A stretch of 64,000 nt of DNA from Gammaproteobacteria bacterium (GTDB lineage Bacteria; Pseudomonadota; Gammaproteobacteria; Steroidobacterales; Steroidobacteraceae), in the NCBI GenBank assembly GCA_011391405.1, contig JAABQQ010000249.1, forward strand, positions 1-64,000, in the 5' to 3' direction. The notes under the pieces are model-generated. The model was given only the letters and a program-made list of their open reading frames with translations, searched no databases and was not told the DNA's origin. The translations under genes were made by a program, and so were the position numbers. Of the stretch, positions 1-9,557 are shown piece after piece (within the stretch, counting starts at the first letter, position 1; the number at the start of each line of letters is the position of its first letter).

Positions 1-768
1 CAGTGCACCGATGAACTGACGGGTTGACTCGACGACATCGACCTCGATCTGCTCCCGCGTCCGTTCCAGGTAGGCATTGACGATCGGCGCGTAGGTCGGG
101 TCACGCACGGCGGTGCGCAGTTCCATCCACCTGCCATCGAAACACAGGGCATTCATTTCGGCGCCGTACTGGATCGGACAGCCGAAGTGGCGGCGTGCCA
201 TGCGATTGTTTTGCGGTGCGTGGTGCTGGAACGTGACACGAGCGAAGCGGGGACGTGCCTCGCCGATCAACATCGCCACGGAATTGCCCATCGCCGCGAG
301 CGCCATTTCGACGATCTGCCGGCCCGCGGTGGCGTGTGGTTTTGGCACGTAAGCGATCGCAGCGATCGATCGACCCGGGCCGGCTCGCGAGGTCACGGCT
401 GGACATCGGAGTTCCAGCGCGGACCCACTGGTGTGCGTCGCCATGTTGCGTTCGATCGCCCGCAGCGCATCACCCACGGTGTCGGTCAATCGGGCCACCA
501 GGCCGATGGGCCCAAGGACGTTCAGGTTCTGGATCATGCCCAGCCGCAGTCCGAATTCCGGGCAGTGCCAGCTCTGCGCGCAGTCCTCCAGCAGCTCGGA
601 CCAGTCCGTGTAGGGCACGCGCGCCTCCGAGTCGGCCAGTTGCTCGAGTGACAGCCCGTGGCGACGCAGCATCGGCCCCAGGGGCTGGCGCAGCTCGCGC
701 GCCAGTACGTCCAGCCCGCTGAGTGAGCCGGCGCGGGTGAAATAGCGAACCCCCGAATTACGTCGCAT
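1..768 (-). CDS. AraC-family transcriptional regulator, 3' end outside window
   Basis: The minus-strand frame is open from an ATG at 768 to the window edge, giving 256 codons without a stop. It begins MRRNSGVRYFTRAG and has the layout of the arabinose-binding-like N-terminal domain of large AraC regulators (HGLSLEQLADSEARVPYTDW, then QNLNVLGPIGLVARL). The C-terminal helix-turn-helix would lie beyond base 1 and cannot be seen. It is transcribed away from the aldehyde dehydrogenase operon, with only 71 bases between the two starts, so it is the likely local regulator of that operon. The effector is unknown. Family assignment rests on the N-terminal domain only. Confidence 0.75.
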   Translation of the reverse strand, partial: MRRNSGVRYFTRAGSLSGLDVLARELRQPLGPMLRRHGLSLEQLADSEARVPYTDWSELLEDCAQSWHCPEFGLRLGMIQNLNVLGPIGLVARLTDTVGDALRAIERNMATHTSGSALELRCPAVTSRAGPGRSIAAIAYVPKPHATAGRQIVEMALAAMGNSVAMLIGEARPRFARVTFQHHAPQNNRMARRHFGCPIQYGAEMNALCFDGRWMELRTAVRDPTYAPIVNAYLERTREQIEVDVVESTRQFIGAL

Positions 769-839
769 GTCTCCGATTCTAAAGCCGTGGGCCGCGAGCG
801 GCGCAATATCGGCCCCTGCTGACCCAGGAGGAGACCGAC

Positions 840-2282
840 ATGACGACGCCTTCCGACCAGACGGCCATCGCCCGGCTGCACGAGACCTTTGACCTGCAGC
901 GGCGTGCCTACCTGAAGGAGCCCGACCCGAGTCTCGCCACCCGGCTCGAACTGCTGGGCCGCATTCCCGGAATGATGATGGCCAACGCCAGGCGCATCGC
1001 CGCAGCCCTGAACGACGACTACGGCTACCACAACGAACTCACGGCCTACCTGTTCGACGTCTTGAACGTTGCCGAGCGTGCCCAGTACGCCGCCGCGCAT
1101 CTCGAGCGGTGGATGCGGCGCGACGAGCGCGAGCTAGAGCCGCAGTTGTATGGCAGCTCGAAGGCGTACATCGAGTTCCAGCCGAAAGGGGTGATCGGCA
1201 ACATGCCGGCCTGGAACTTTCCGGTCGACCTCGCGGTCGGGCCACTGGTCGAGATGCTGGCCGCCGGCAACCGCGTGATCATCAAGCCGTCGGAGCAGAC
1301 GCCGGCCGTCGGCCAGTTGCTGGCGGAAATGCTGGGTGACACCTTCGCCCGTGAGCAGGTCTCGGTGGTCAATGGCGGGCTCGACCTGGCGCGCCACTTC
1401 AGCACCTTGCAGTGGGACCATCTGCTCTACACGGGTAACACCGCGGTCGGCAAGGAGATCATGCGCAACGCGGCGCAGAACCTGGTGCCGGTAACGCTGG
1501 AGCTCGGCGGCCGCAATCCGACCGTGTTCACCGAGGATGCGGTGACGCGCGACAACGTCCGCATCATGCTCGGTTCCAAGCTGACCAAGAACGGCCAACT
1601 GTGCATCGCGGTCAACCACGTTCTGGTGCCGGAGAACTCACGCGACAAGTTCATCGGCCTGGTGCGAGAGGTGATCGAGTCTGCCGTGGGCGACTACACG
1701 ACCAGCCCGCAGGTGGGCTGCGCAGTGATCAACGCCAGGCAGATGGCGCGCGTGCAGGGTTACCTGGATGACGCACGCGAGCGCGATGCAAAAGGCGTGA
1801 TCGAGATCGGCTCAGCCGCTTCAGCCGCAAACCCGCGTCGCACACCGGTGACCCTGGTCATCAATCCCGCGCCCGAGGCGCTGGTGTGCCAGCATGAAGT
1901 CTTCGGGCCGATCCTGCCGGTACACACCTACCGGCAGTTCGACGAGGTCATCGAGCACATCCAGGCGGGCGAACGGCCGCTCGGCATCTACATCTTCTCG
2001 AACCAGCCCGAGCTGGTGGAACGTCTGCGCCGCAGCACGTCGTCGGGCGGTTTCTGCGTGAACGCGGCGTCGATGCAGGGTGCGCAGGCGAATCTCGGCT
2101 TCGGCGGCGTCGGTAACAGCGGCATGGGGCGGCACCACGGCTTCGAAGGGTTCCGCGAGTTTTCCAATCCGCGCGGCGTGGTCGAGGTGGCAGCCGATGC
2201 ACGCATCGACCCGCTGATGTCACCGCACGGCGAGGCAGCCCGCCAGTTCATCAGGCACGTCACCGGCGGCGCGCTCGGTTGA
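840..2282 (+). CDS. Coniferyl-aldehyde-dehydrogenase-like NAD(P)-dependent aldehyde dehydrogenase
   Basis: A 480-residue ALDH-superfamily enzyme oxidising an aldehyde to its acid, probably cytoplasmic. The general base Glu is near residue 221 (LELGGRNP) and the nucleophile Cys near residue 255 (GQLCIAVN); the N-terminal PAWNFPVDL and IIKPSEQTPA blocks are also typical. The length and the GRNP and GQLCIA variants fit the coniferyl aldehyde dehydrogenase (CalB) branch rather than betaine or succinate-semialdehyde enzymes. A GGAGG ribosome site sits about 8 bases before the ATG. It is first in a tight four-gene run with an aldolase, a GMC oxidoreductase and an FMN oxidase. The true aldehyde is not determinable; an aromatic or aldol-derived aldehyde is plausible. 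Confidence 0.8.
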   Translation: MTTPSDQTAIARLHETFDLQRRAYLKEPDPSLATRLELLGRIPGMMMANARRIAAALNDDYGYHNELTAYLFDVLNVAERAQYAAAHLERWMRRDERELEPQLYGSSKAYIEFQPKGVIGNMPAWNFPVDLAVGPLVEMLAAGNRVIIKPSEQTPAVGQLLAEMLGDTFAREQVSVVNGGLDLARHFSTLQWDHLLYTGNTAVGKEIMRNAAQNLVPVTLELGGRNPTVFTEDAVTRDNVRIMLGSKLTKNGQLCIAVNHVLVPENSRDKFIGLVREVIESAVGDYTTSPQVGCAVINARQMARVQGYLDDARERDAKGVIEIGSAASAANPRRTPVTLVINPAPEALVCQHEVFGPILPVHTYRQFDEVIEHIQAGERPLGIYIFSNQPELVERLRRSTSSGGFCVNAASMQGAQANLGFGGVGNSGMGRHHGFEGFREFSNPRGVVEVAADARIDPLMSPHGEAARQFIRHVTGGALG

Positions 2283-2287
2283 CGCTG

Positions 2288-3079
2288 ATGCAGAACCATG
2301 CCCTGGCACGATGGCGGACGCACGAGAAATCCATCGGCGCCTGGCTGACCCTGTCCGACCTGTACAGCGCCGAGATCCTCGCGCAACTCGGCTTCGACTG
2401 GGTGTGCTTCGACCTGCAGCACGGCCTGATGGACTATTCGCACCTGACTCATCTGTTGCCCGCCGTCGCGCAAGCACGCGTCACGCCGCTGGTGCGGGTC
2501 GCAGCGAACCAGCCCGACCAGATCGGCAAGGCACTCGACGTCGGGGCGCAAGGTGTGATCGTGCCACTGGTGAACACTGTCGAGGATGCGCGCAAGGCCG
2601 TCGCCGCCTGCCGCTATCCACCGGCGGGCGTGCGTTCCTGCGGCCCGATTCGCGCGGCCATGCACGAGGGCCTCGCCTACCTGCAGACCGCGAACGAACA
2701 GGTGGCCTGCGTGGTGATGATCGAGACCGAGGAAGGGCTGCGCAACGTCGAGGCGATCGCGGCCACCGACGGCGTGGACGGCCTGTTCGTCGGCCCCATG
2801 GATCTCTGCTATGGGCTGGGCCTGGCGCCGGGAAGCTTCACCGATGCGCGCTTCCAGCGGGCTCTAGGCGCGATCCTGGCGGCCTGCGCGAAACACAACC
2901 GCGCGGCCGGGATCTTCGGCTATACGCCAGAGATGGCCGCGCAATCGTTGCAGGCGGGATTCGACTTCGCCTCGGCTGGCACCGACGGCAACTTCCTCCG
3001 CGCCGGCGCCGCGCAGGCGCTCGGCGTCGCACGCGGCAAGGCGGCTGTTCCCAACGCGCCGCCGGATTCGGGCTACTGA
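2288..3079 (+). CDS. HpcH/HpaI-family class II aldolase
   Basis: About 263 residues of the HpcH/HpaI aldolase/citrate lyase TIM-barrel family, which cleaves 4-hydroxy-2-oxo acids to pyruvate or glyoxylate plus an aldehyde using a divalent metal. Visible marks are FDLQHGLMD near residues 40-48, PLVRVAAN, GAQGVIVP, the metal-ligand Glu in MIETEEG, and FVGPMDL. The family's usual acidic-His pair is Gln-His here. The start is set at the ATG giving MQNHALARW, which matches family N-termini; a TTG nine bases upstream would overlap the preceding stop. An aldehyde product would be a natural substrate for the upstream dehydrogenase, an inference from gene order. Confidence 0.82.
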   Translation: MQNHALARWRTHEKSIGAWLTLSDLYSAEILAQLGFDWVCFDLQHGLMDYSHLTHLLPAVAQARVTPLVRVAANQPDQIGKALDVGAQGVIVPLVNTVEDARKAVAACRYPPAGVRSCGPIRAAMHEGLAYLQTANEQVACVVMIETEEGLRNVEAIAATDGVDGLFVGPMDLCYGLGLAPGSFTDARFQRALGAILAACAKHNRAAGIFGYTPEMAAQSLQAGFDFASAGTDGNFLRAGAAQALGVARGKAAVPNAPPDSGY

Positions 3080-3093
3080 TCGGAGCAAGGCAC

Positions 3094-4710
3094 ATGAGCG
3101 AGTTCGACTTCATCGTGGTCGGCGGAGGTCCCGGGGGCTGCGTCACGGCTTCACGCCTGACAGAGGACCCGGGCTGCAACGTGGCGCTGCTCGAGGCCGG
3201 CCCGGACTGGCGCGGCTGGCTCGCCGACAACACCGCCCTGAGCATGCTCAAACATGCCCCGCGCAAGTCGAGCAACAACTGGGGGTTCAACACGTTGCCG
3301 GATCCCGGCCTGAACAACCGCAGCGACTTTCACTCCATTGGACGTGGCCTGGGCGGCGGCACGTCGTTCAATGCGCTGGTCTACATGCGCGGCCACCGTG
3401 GCGATTACGACGAATGGGCGGCCCTCGGCAACCCCGGCTGGAGCTACGCCGACGTCCTGCCGTATTTCAGGAAGCTGGAGAACAACCAGACTTTCCGCGA
3501 CGAGTACCACGGCAACGACGGACCGGTGTGGGTCGAGGACCTGCGCACGGACAACCCTTACCACGACGTCGTCAAGCAGGCGTGTCGCGAGGCCGGCGAG
3601 CCCATCATCGCGGACTTCAATGGAGCGACCCAGGAGGGCTGCGGCTCGGTCCAGGCGACGATGAAGAACGGCGAACGATGGCACACCGGCAAGGCCTACA
3701 TTCATCCCCACCTCGGCACTCGCCCGAACCTGCAGCTTATGTGCGAAACGCACTGCACACGGGTGCTGTTCGAAGGCCGGCGTGCGGTGGGCGTCGAGGT
3801 CATCCAGGGTGGCCAACGCCGGGTGCTGCGGGCCCGACGGGAAGTGATCGTCTGCGGCGGCGCCATCCTGTCGGCAAAGTTGCTGCTGCTCTCGGGTGTG
3901 GGCCCGGGCGCCGAGCTGCAGGCCATGGGAATTCCCGTGGTGCATGAATCACCGGTCGTGGGCCGGTACCTGCATGACCATCCCGCCGTCACGCTGGCCT
4001 ACCACATCCCCGGCGATCCCGACCTGATGGGAATATCACCGACCGGGGCGCTGGCCCTGCTGCGGGCCATCCGGCGCTGGCGGCAGGAACGCCGCGGCAT
4101 GGGCGCCACGAACTTCGGCGAACTTTCCGGTTATTTCTGTCTGCAACCGGACTCGCCGCGCCCTGAAATCCAGTGTCAGTTCGTGATCGGCGTGGCCCTC
4201 GATCACGGTCGCGACGTCTACGCCAAGCACGGTATGTCGATCGTCACAATCCTGCTCAGGCCCAAGAGCAGGGGCAGCGTGAGGCTTGCCTCGACGGACC
4301 CGCTGGCCGATCCACTGATCGACTTTCGCTACTTCTCGCATCCGGACGACCTGCCGACGATGGTCGCCGGGTTCAAACGCATTGCTGCGATCATGAAGAC
4401 ACCGACCATGAGCCGTCGCATCAAGCGCGACCTGCTCACCGAGCACTGCAGGACCGATGAGGACTGGGCTGAATTCGCCCGCAACCGCGCCGGAACCGTC
4501 TACCACCCGGTGGGCAGCTGCCGCATGGGCTCGGATCCGTCCGACGCGGTAGTCGACGCCCGGCTGCGGGTGCACGGCCTGCAGGGCCTGCGCGTCATCG
4601 ACAGTTCGATCATGCCACGCATCATCGGCGGCAATACCATGGCACCGACGATCATGATCGCCGAGAAGGGGGCCGACATGCTCCGGCAGGACAGCAAGGG
4701 GACGGCCTGA
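3094..4710 (+). CDS. GMC-family FAD-dependent oxidoreductase (choline dehydrogenase-like)
   Basis: A 538-residue flavoprotein oxidising an alcohol. It starts at the ATG at 3094 behind GGAGCAAGG; the same frame is open far upstream, but that part is translation of the aldolase in another frame. The FAD-binding VVGGGPGG is at residues 8-15. The first GMC signature ([11 protein letters not shown]) is near residue 83 and the second is the [17 protein letters not shown] block. The catalytic His and Asn are near residues 471 (YHPVGSC) and 514 (GGNTMAP). It sits in the aldolase/oxidase operon and overlaps the next gene at TGATG. Substrate unknown; GMC members include choline, polyethylene glycol and aryl-alcohol dehydrogenases. 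Confidence 0.85.
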   Translation: MSEFDFIVVGGGPGGCVTASRLTEDPGCNVALLEAGPDWRGWLADNTALSMLKHAPRKSSNNWGFNTLPDPGLNNRSDFHSIGRGLGGGTSFNALVYMRGHRGDYDEWAALGNPGWSYADVLPYFRKLENNQTFRDEYHGNDGPVWVEDLRTDNPYHDVVKQACREAGEPIIADFNGATQEGCGSVQATMKNGERWHTGKAYIHPHLGTRPNLQLMCETHCTRVLFEGRRAVGVEVIQGGQRRVLRARREVIVCGGAILSAKLLLLSGVGPGAELQAMGIPVVHESPVVGRYLHDHPAVTLAYHIPGDPDLMGISPTGALALLRAIRRWRQERRGMGATNFGELSGYFCLQPDSPRPEIQCQFVIGVALDHGRDVYAKHGMSIVTILLRPKSRGSVRLASTDPLADPLIDFRYFSHPDDLPTMVAGFKRIAAIMKTPTMSRRIKRDLLTEHCRTDEDWAEFARNRAGTVYHPVGSCRMGSDPSDAVVDARLRVHGLQGLRVIDSSIMPRIIGGNTMAPTIMIAEKGADMLRQDSKGTA

Positions 4711-5876
4711 TGGGACACACGCACGACTTCGTCCCGGCGACCAGCCTGGACTACCGACGCCTGGCCGAGAAGCGCCTGCCCCGTTTCCTGTTCGACTACA
4801 TCGACGGCGGCGCCAATGACGAATTGACGCTGCGACGCAACGTGGAAGATTTCCAGTCCATCCGTGTCCGTCAGCACGTGATGCGCGACGTCTCGGACAT
4901 CGATACGTCGACGACGCTGCTCGGCGAGACCGTCGCCATGCCGGTCGTGCTGGCGCCGGTGGGCATGGCTGGACTGTACAGCCGCCGGGGCGAATTGCAG
5001 GCGCTGCGCGCGTCCGACGTGGCGGGCATACCGTTCACGCTTTCAACGCTGGGCATCTGCTCGCCGGAGGAACTCCGCGCGCAAGCGCAGAAGCCATTCT
5101 GGTTCCAGCAATACATGATCCGTGACCGCGGGGCGGTGCGCAGAATACTCGAACGGGCCATGGCGAATGGCTGCACGACATTGATCTTCACGGTCGACAT
5201 GCCCGTCGCCGGCATGCGCTACCGCGACACACGCAACGGCATGCTCACTGACGACGTCGGTTCCAGGCTCGGCCGCGCGTGGCAACTCGGGCGGCGACCA
5301 AGGTGGCTCTATGACGTCGGCGTGCGCGGCAAGCCGCACACCTTCGGCAGCATCTCGGATCAGGTCTCTGATCCAACGAACACGCGGGCGGTCAAGGCCT
5401 GGGTCGACAGCCAATACGACCCGGCCGTGACCTGGGCGGACATCGCCTGGCTGCGCGGATTCTGGCAAGGCAAGCTGGTCATCAAGGGAATACTCGAGGC
5501 CGACGATGCACGGGCGGCGCTCGATGCCGGCGCCGACGGCGTCGTGATCTCGAATCACGGGGGCCGCCAGCTCGACAGCGTCGCTTCGACGATTTCGAAA
5601 CTGCCGGCGGTGATCGAAGCCGTCGGGGGGCGCCTTGAGGTGTTCATGGACGGGGGCGTCCGCGGCGGCATCGACGTCTTCAAGGCCGTCGCCCTGGGAG
5701 CCACGGGAGTGCTGATCGGCCGCCCGTGGGCCTGGGCAATTGCCGGTGGAGGTGAGGCGGGCCTCGTCGACCTGCTCGCGACCTTCAAGCGGGAGCTGGC
5801 TGTCGCCATGGCGCTGACCGGGGCGAGGTCGATCAGCGAGGTTCACCGCGGCCTGATCGAATGGGACAGATGTTGA
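4710..5876 (+). CDS. lldD: FMN-dependent alpha-hydroxy-acid dehydrogenase (LldD type)
   Basis: A 388-residue member of the L-lactate dehydrogenase/glycolate oxidase family, oxidising an L-2-hydroxy acid to the 2-oxo acid with FMN. The family active-site segment SNHGGRQLD is present with its catalytic His near residue 283. The N-terminal [20 protein letters not shown] and the later MDGGVRGG and GRPWAW blocks are also typical. The ATG overlaps the GMC stop (TGATG), implying translational coupling. Together the four genes could turn a hydroxy-oxo acid into an aldehyde and oxidise hydroxyl groups stepwise. Lactate is the family default; the operon suggests a more specific hydroxy acid. Confidence 0.83.
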   Translation: MGHTHDFVPATSLDYRRLAEKRLPRFLFDYIDGGANDELTLRRNVEDFQSIRVRQHVMRDVSDIDTSTTLLGETVAMPVVLAPVGMAGLYSRRGELQALRASDVAGIPFTLSTLGICSPEELRAQAQKPFWFQQYMIRDRGAVRRILERAMANGCTTLIFTVDMPVAGMRYRDTRNGMLTDDVGSRLGRAWQLGRRPRWLYDVGVRGKPHTFGSISDQVSDPTNTRAVKAWVDSQYDPAVTWADIAWLRGFWQGKLVIKGILEADDARAALDAGADGVVISNHGGRQLDSVASTISKLPAVIEAVGGRLEVFMDGGVRGGIDVFKAVALGATGVLIGRPWAWAIAGGGEAGLVDLLATFKRELAVAMALTGARSISEVHRGLIEWDRC

Positions 5877-5979
5877 GCCCCGCAAGCCAGCGCTTGTCGG
5901 CTGAGTTGCAATGATCATTCGCGTGGAATAGTCGGCCGCAGGCTCGGCAGCCGGCCGGGACAGCCGAAGTGGGGGAGCA

Positions 5980-7431
5980 ATGGAACGAATCGGATTCCTC
6001 GATCGGGCCTTCTACCTGAACGAGTCGCAGCAACGACCGATGCATATCGGCGTGCTGCTGGAACTGGCGCCGCCCCGGGGCTTTCGCGGCAACCTGCGCA
6101 AGTACGTCGTCGGAGCCATGCTCACGCGGCCAGTCGGCGCGCCGTTCAACTACCGGCTGCGGCTCGGACCCGGCGAGTTTCCGCTTGGGTACGATGTGGT
6201 CAAGGACGTCGACCCCGCGTCACGCATGTATTTTCACAAGCTGCCAAAACCGCACGATCGACGCGCCCTGCTCGATGCGGCCTGCGCCATTCACGAGCAG
6301 CGACTCGACCGTTCCCAACTGCCGTGGGAACTGCATGTATTTGAGGGTCTCGCCAGCGGACATCTCGGCCTTTACTTGAAGGTTCATCACGGACTGATCG
6401 ATGGCGTGGGCTTGATCAGGCGAATCACGCAGGTCGTTGCGGAATCCCCGGGTCGGGGTGCTGCGCGAGCGCTTTGGGAACCGAAAGGCGAACCCCAACG
6501 GGAGCCGGAACGCTCTCCCGACGACCCGGTCGGTGGGCTGGCCGAGCGCAGCGTTGCGGTCGTCGCCGCGGCCGCCGGCAACCTGCTCGGGGCCGGTGCG
6601 ATGGCCGCTCGCATGCTCATGCGCAGAGCCGGTGCCGGCGGCGGAATGACCATCCCGTTCGCCGGCACGACGGCCGCGCTCAAATCAAAGGTATCGCAGC
6701 ACCGTGCGCTCGGGCATTGCACGCTCGATCTGCAGCGAGTGCACCATGTTGCGAAGGTCGGAGGCGGCAAGGTCAACGACGTACTGCTGACCACGCTGGA
6801 CGTCGCAGTGACCCGCTACATCACTGAACGCGGCGCGCTGCCGGAGGCACCGCTGGTCGCCATCATGCCGGTCGCGCTGCAGACCACGAGCAGTGCCGGC
6901 AACCAGATTGCGCTGCTGCCTGTCCCGCTGGGATCCGCGTCCGGCTCACCCGCCGACAAGTTCCGCGACATCGTCCGCGAGACTCGCCAGGTCAAGCACG
7001 AAGTGCGCACCGTGCCCGGGGCCGTGCTGGAACTCTATTCGATACTGACGCATACCTCCGCGACTTTGATCGAGAGCCTCGGTCTCGACCGTCTGCCAAT
7101 GCTCGGCAACATGAACATCTCCAATCCCTATGGAGTGCCGAATCGCGTCTATTTCAATGCCTGCCCGGTAGAACTCGCAATTCCGCTGGCACCGATCGGG
7201 CATCACCAGACGCTGAACGTCATTGCAACCACCTATGCAGATGAGCTGCACATTACGTTTACGGCCATTCGTGAGGCACTGCCCGACGTACAGCGCCTCG
7301 CCGACTACACGGTCGCAGCGCTGCGCTCACTGGAGCGCGACCTCGATGCGACCTCTCCATCGAGCCGGGGCTCGGGAAAGATGGCTTCGAGAAAGCGGGT
7401 TCCGGCGAAGAACTCCACCAGGAAGAAATAG
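5980..7431 (+). CDS. Wax ester synthase/diacylglycerol acyltransferase (WS/DGAT)
   Basis: A 483-residue bifunctional acyltransferase that moves acyl groups from acyl-CoA to fatty alcohols or diacylglycerol to form storage lipids. The active site HHxxxDG is present as VHHGLIDGVG around residues 135-142. The N-terminus MERIGFLDRAFYLNES and the later NDVLLT and NISNPYG blocks are characteristic. The C-terminal tail is rich in Lys/Arg/Ser and appears disordered. A GGGGGAG ribosome site lies just upstream. It stands alone between the oxidase operon and a sulfatase, so a link to either is not shown. Its presence implies that the host can store neutral lipid. Confidence 0.9.
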   Translation: MERIGFLDRAFYLNESQQRPMHIGVLLELAPPRGFRGNLRKYVVGAMLTRPVGAPFNYRLRLGPGEFPLGYDVVKDVDPASRMYFHKLPKPHDRRALLDAACAIHEQRLDRSQLPWELHVFEGLASGHLGLYLKVHHGLIDGVGLIRRITQVVAESPGRGAARALWEPKGEPQREPERSPDDPVGGLAERSVAVVAAAAGNLLGAGAMAARMLMRRAGAGGGMTIPFAGTTAALKSKVSQHRALGHCTLDLQRVHHVAKVGGGKVNDVLLTTLDVAVTRYITERGALPEAPLVAIMPVALQTTSSAGNQIALLPVPLGSASGSPADKFRDIVRETRQVKHEVRTVPGAVLELYSILTHTSATLIESLGLDRLPMLGNMNISNPYGVPNRVYFNACPVELAIPLAPIGHHQTLNVIATTYADELHITFTAIREALPDVQRLADYTVAALRSLERDLDATSPSSRGSGKMASRKRVPAKNSTRKK

Positions 7432-7639
7432 ACCGCGTGGTCGCGACCTGGGACGCGTTCACGTTGCCGATCTGGTACACGCCTTAACGGCGGTGGCGCC
7501 AGAAGCGAAAAGAATACCCGGCGCCCATGAGCCGTTGGTCCTGCAAACCCACCCCCCGCAGGACGTTCGGGTCACGGTGCGTCGCGGTACATTACACGTA
7601 GAACACAAACCAACATTACAGACGCTGGAGGACGAATAA

Positions 7640-9217
7640 ATGAAAAAGTCTCGGTGGGCATTGGGCAGTTTGCTGCCGTTGACGATGGTACTCGGGCTGA
7701 CGTGGCTGCAGCCTGTGCTCGCGCAGGGCGCCCCGTCAGGCAAGAAGCCCAACATTCTCGTGATCTGGGGCGATGACATCGGCACGACCAACATCAGCCA
7801 CAACAACCGCGGGCTGATGGGCTACAAGACACCCAACATCGATCGCATTGCCACGGAAGGGGTGGCGTTCACGGACTATTACGGCCAGCAGTCCTGCACG
7901 GCTGGGCGCGCCGCTTTCATCGGCGGCAACAATCCGCTGCGCACCGGTATGACCAAGGTCGGCGTTCCGGGCGCGCCGGAGGGCTGGCAGAAGACTGATG
8001 TGACGATGGCGACAATACTGAAGTCGCAGGGTTACGCCACGGGCCAGTTCGGCAAGAACCATCTGGGCGACCGCGACGAGCACCTGCCGACCATGAACGG
8101 GTTCGACGAATTCTTCGGCAACCTGTACCACCTTAATGCCGAGGAGGAACCGGAAAACGAGGACTACCCGACCAACCCTGACTTCCGCAAGCGGTTCGGG
8201 CCACGCGGCGTGATCAAAGCCACGGCCGACGGCAACGGGGCACAGACGATTGTGGATACCGGTCCACTCACCAGGAAGCGGATGGAGACCATCGATGACG
8301 AGACGGTCACCGCCGCGAAGGATTTCATCACGCGCCAGATGAAGTCCGGCAAGCCGTTCTTCGCGTGGTGGAGCGGCACGCGCATGCACTTCCGCACGCA
8401 CGTGCAGGACGATCGTCGTCACCCGGGTAACGACGTATACACGGACGGCATGATCGAGCACGACATGCACGTCGGCGAGTTGCTGAAGCTGCTCGACGAC
8501 CTGGGCATCGCGAACGACACGGTCGTGATGTACTCGACGGACAACGGGCCTCATTTCAATACCTGGCCCGACGCCGGCAACACGCCGTTCCGCAGCGAGA
8601 AGAACTCCAACTGGGAAGGCGCCTACCGCGTGCCGGCCTTCATCCGCTGGCCGGGCCATTTTCCGGCAGGCGTGACGCTCAATGGCATTGTCGCGCACCA
8701 GGACTGGTTGCCCACGTTCGCCGCAGTGGCCGGCGCGCCCGACGTCAAGGAGCAGTTGCTAAAGGGCGTCAAGCTCAATGGCCGCGCGTACAGGAACCAC
8801 ATCGACGGCTACAACCTGCTCGACTATCTGAGCGGCAAGGCGGAGAAGTCGCCGCGCGAGGGGTTCATCTACGTCAACGACGACGGCGACATCGTGGCCA
8901 TCCGCTGGAACGACTGGAAGGTGGTCTACAAGGAGAACCGCGGCGAGGCGTTCGGAGTGTGGCGCGAGCCGTTCACCGACCTGCGCGTGCCACTCATCTT
9001 CAACCTGCGCCGGGATCCGTACGAGCGCGCGCAGCACAACTCCAATACGTACAACGACTGGTTGCTAGACCGCGTGTTCATCATTTTCGGGGCCAATGCG
9101 ATTGCCCAGCAGTTCCTGCTGACGATGCGGGACTATCCACCGAGCCAGACGCCGGGTTCCTTCAACCTCGAATCGATGCAGAAGCGGATTGAGGCGATGG
9201 GTAAAATGGAGCATTGA
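7640..9217 (+). CDS. Arylsulfatase, Cys-type, secreted
   Basis: A 525-residue sulfatase (alkaline-phosphatase superfamily) hydrolysing sulfate esters. An N-terminal signal peptide with hydrophobic core LLPLTMVLGLTWL ends about LAQG, so it is periplasmic or secreted. Metal ligands are in the ILVIWGDDIG motif. The formylglycine precursor is Cys near residue 86 in the QQSCTAGRAAF block, a C-x-A-x-R form. The YSTDNGPH metal/active-site segment is present further on. It needs Cys-to-formylglycine conversion, and a candidate maturase is encoded at 32590-33891. A strong GGAGGA ribosome site precedes the ATG. A 12-bp hairpin follows the stop. Substrate unknown. Confidence 0.9.
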   Translation: MKKSRWALGSLLPLTMVLGLTWLQPVLAQGAPSGKKPNILVIWGDDIGTTNISHNNRGLMGYKTPNIDRIATEGVAFTDYYGQQSCTAGRAAFIGGNNPLRTGMTKVGVPGAPEGWQKTDVTMATILKSQGYATGQFGKNHLGDRDEHLPTMNGFDEFFGNLYHLNAEEEPENEDYPTNPDFRKRFGPRGVIKATADGNGAQTIVDTGPLTRKRMETIDDETVTAAKDFITRQMKSGKPFFAWWSGTRMHFRTHVQDDRRHPGNDVYTDGMIEHDMHVGELLKLLDDLGIANDTVVMYSTDNGPHFNTWPDAGNTPFRSEKNSNWEGAYRVPAFIRWPGHFPAGVTLNGIVAHQDWLPTFAAVAGAPDVKEQLLKGVKLNGRAYRNHIDGYNLLDYLSGKAEKSPREGFIYVNDDGDIVAIRWNDWKVVYKENRGEAFGVWREPFTDLRVPLIFNLRRDPYERAQHNSNTYNDWLLDRVFIIFGANAIAQQFLLTMRDYPPSQTPGSFNLESMQKRIEAMGKMEH

Positions 9218-9225
9218 GTGGCAAA

Positions 9226-9255
9226 GGGGTCGCTGCCTGTCCGGGCAGCGATCCC
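9226..9255 (+). terminator. Hairpin after the first sulfatase gene
   Basis: A 12-bp stem (one G-T pair, core CGCTGCC/GGCAGCG) with a six-base loop starts nine bases after the sulfatase stop. There is no U-tract, so it is at best a weak intrinsic terminator or an mRNA 3'-end stabiliser. Confidence 0.4.
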
Positions 9256-9459
9256 GTCACCTCGGGCGGGCCCCGTCTGCTTTCAGCGTACGGCATGGAT
9301 CAGAACGAGCTCCATCAACACATTTTGGTGGCGCGGAGCCAGGGAGATTGCCGGTCGCGACCCATCCTGAGCCGGTGATGAGGTGTGACCCCGTCGACGT
9401 TACTTGCGCCGTACGAATTCCCCGGCTTTGACGGGAATTCCCACAGGCGCGGTCGAGCA

Positions 9460-9535
9460 GGCGTTCGTTCCGGGTCTATTCCGGGCGAGCGTGTCTGCCT
9501 TTCCGCTCGCCCGGAATAGACCCGGAACGAACGCC
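9460..9535. repeat. Perfect 32-bp inverted repeat (long hairpin)
   Basis: Arms 9460-9491 and 9504-9535 are perfectly complementary with a 12-base loop. The arms contain TTCGTTCCGGGTCTATTCC and its reverse complement. It lies in the 340-base gap between the convergent sulfatase and msrC genes, the rest of which holds only the smaller hairpin at 9226-9255. Such length and perfection exceed normal terminators. A bidirectional transcription stop, a miniature mobile repeat, or a source of a stable structured RNA are the options. Confidence 0.85.
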
Positions 9536-9557
9536 CTCACCGACCGTCCGCCCCTGT

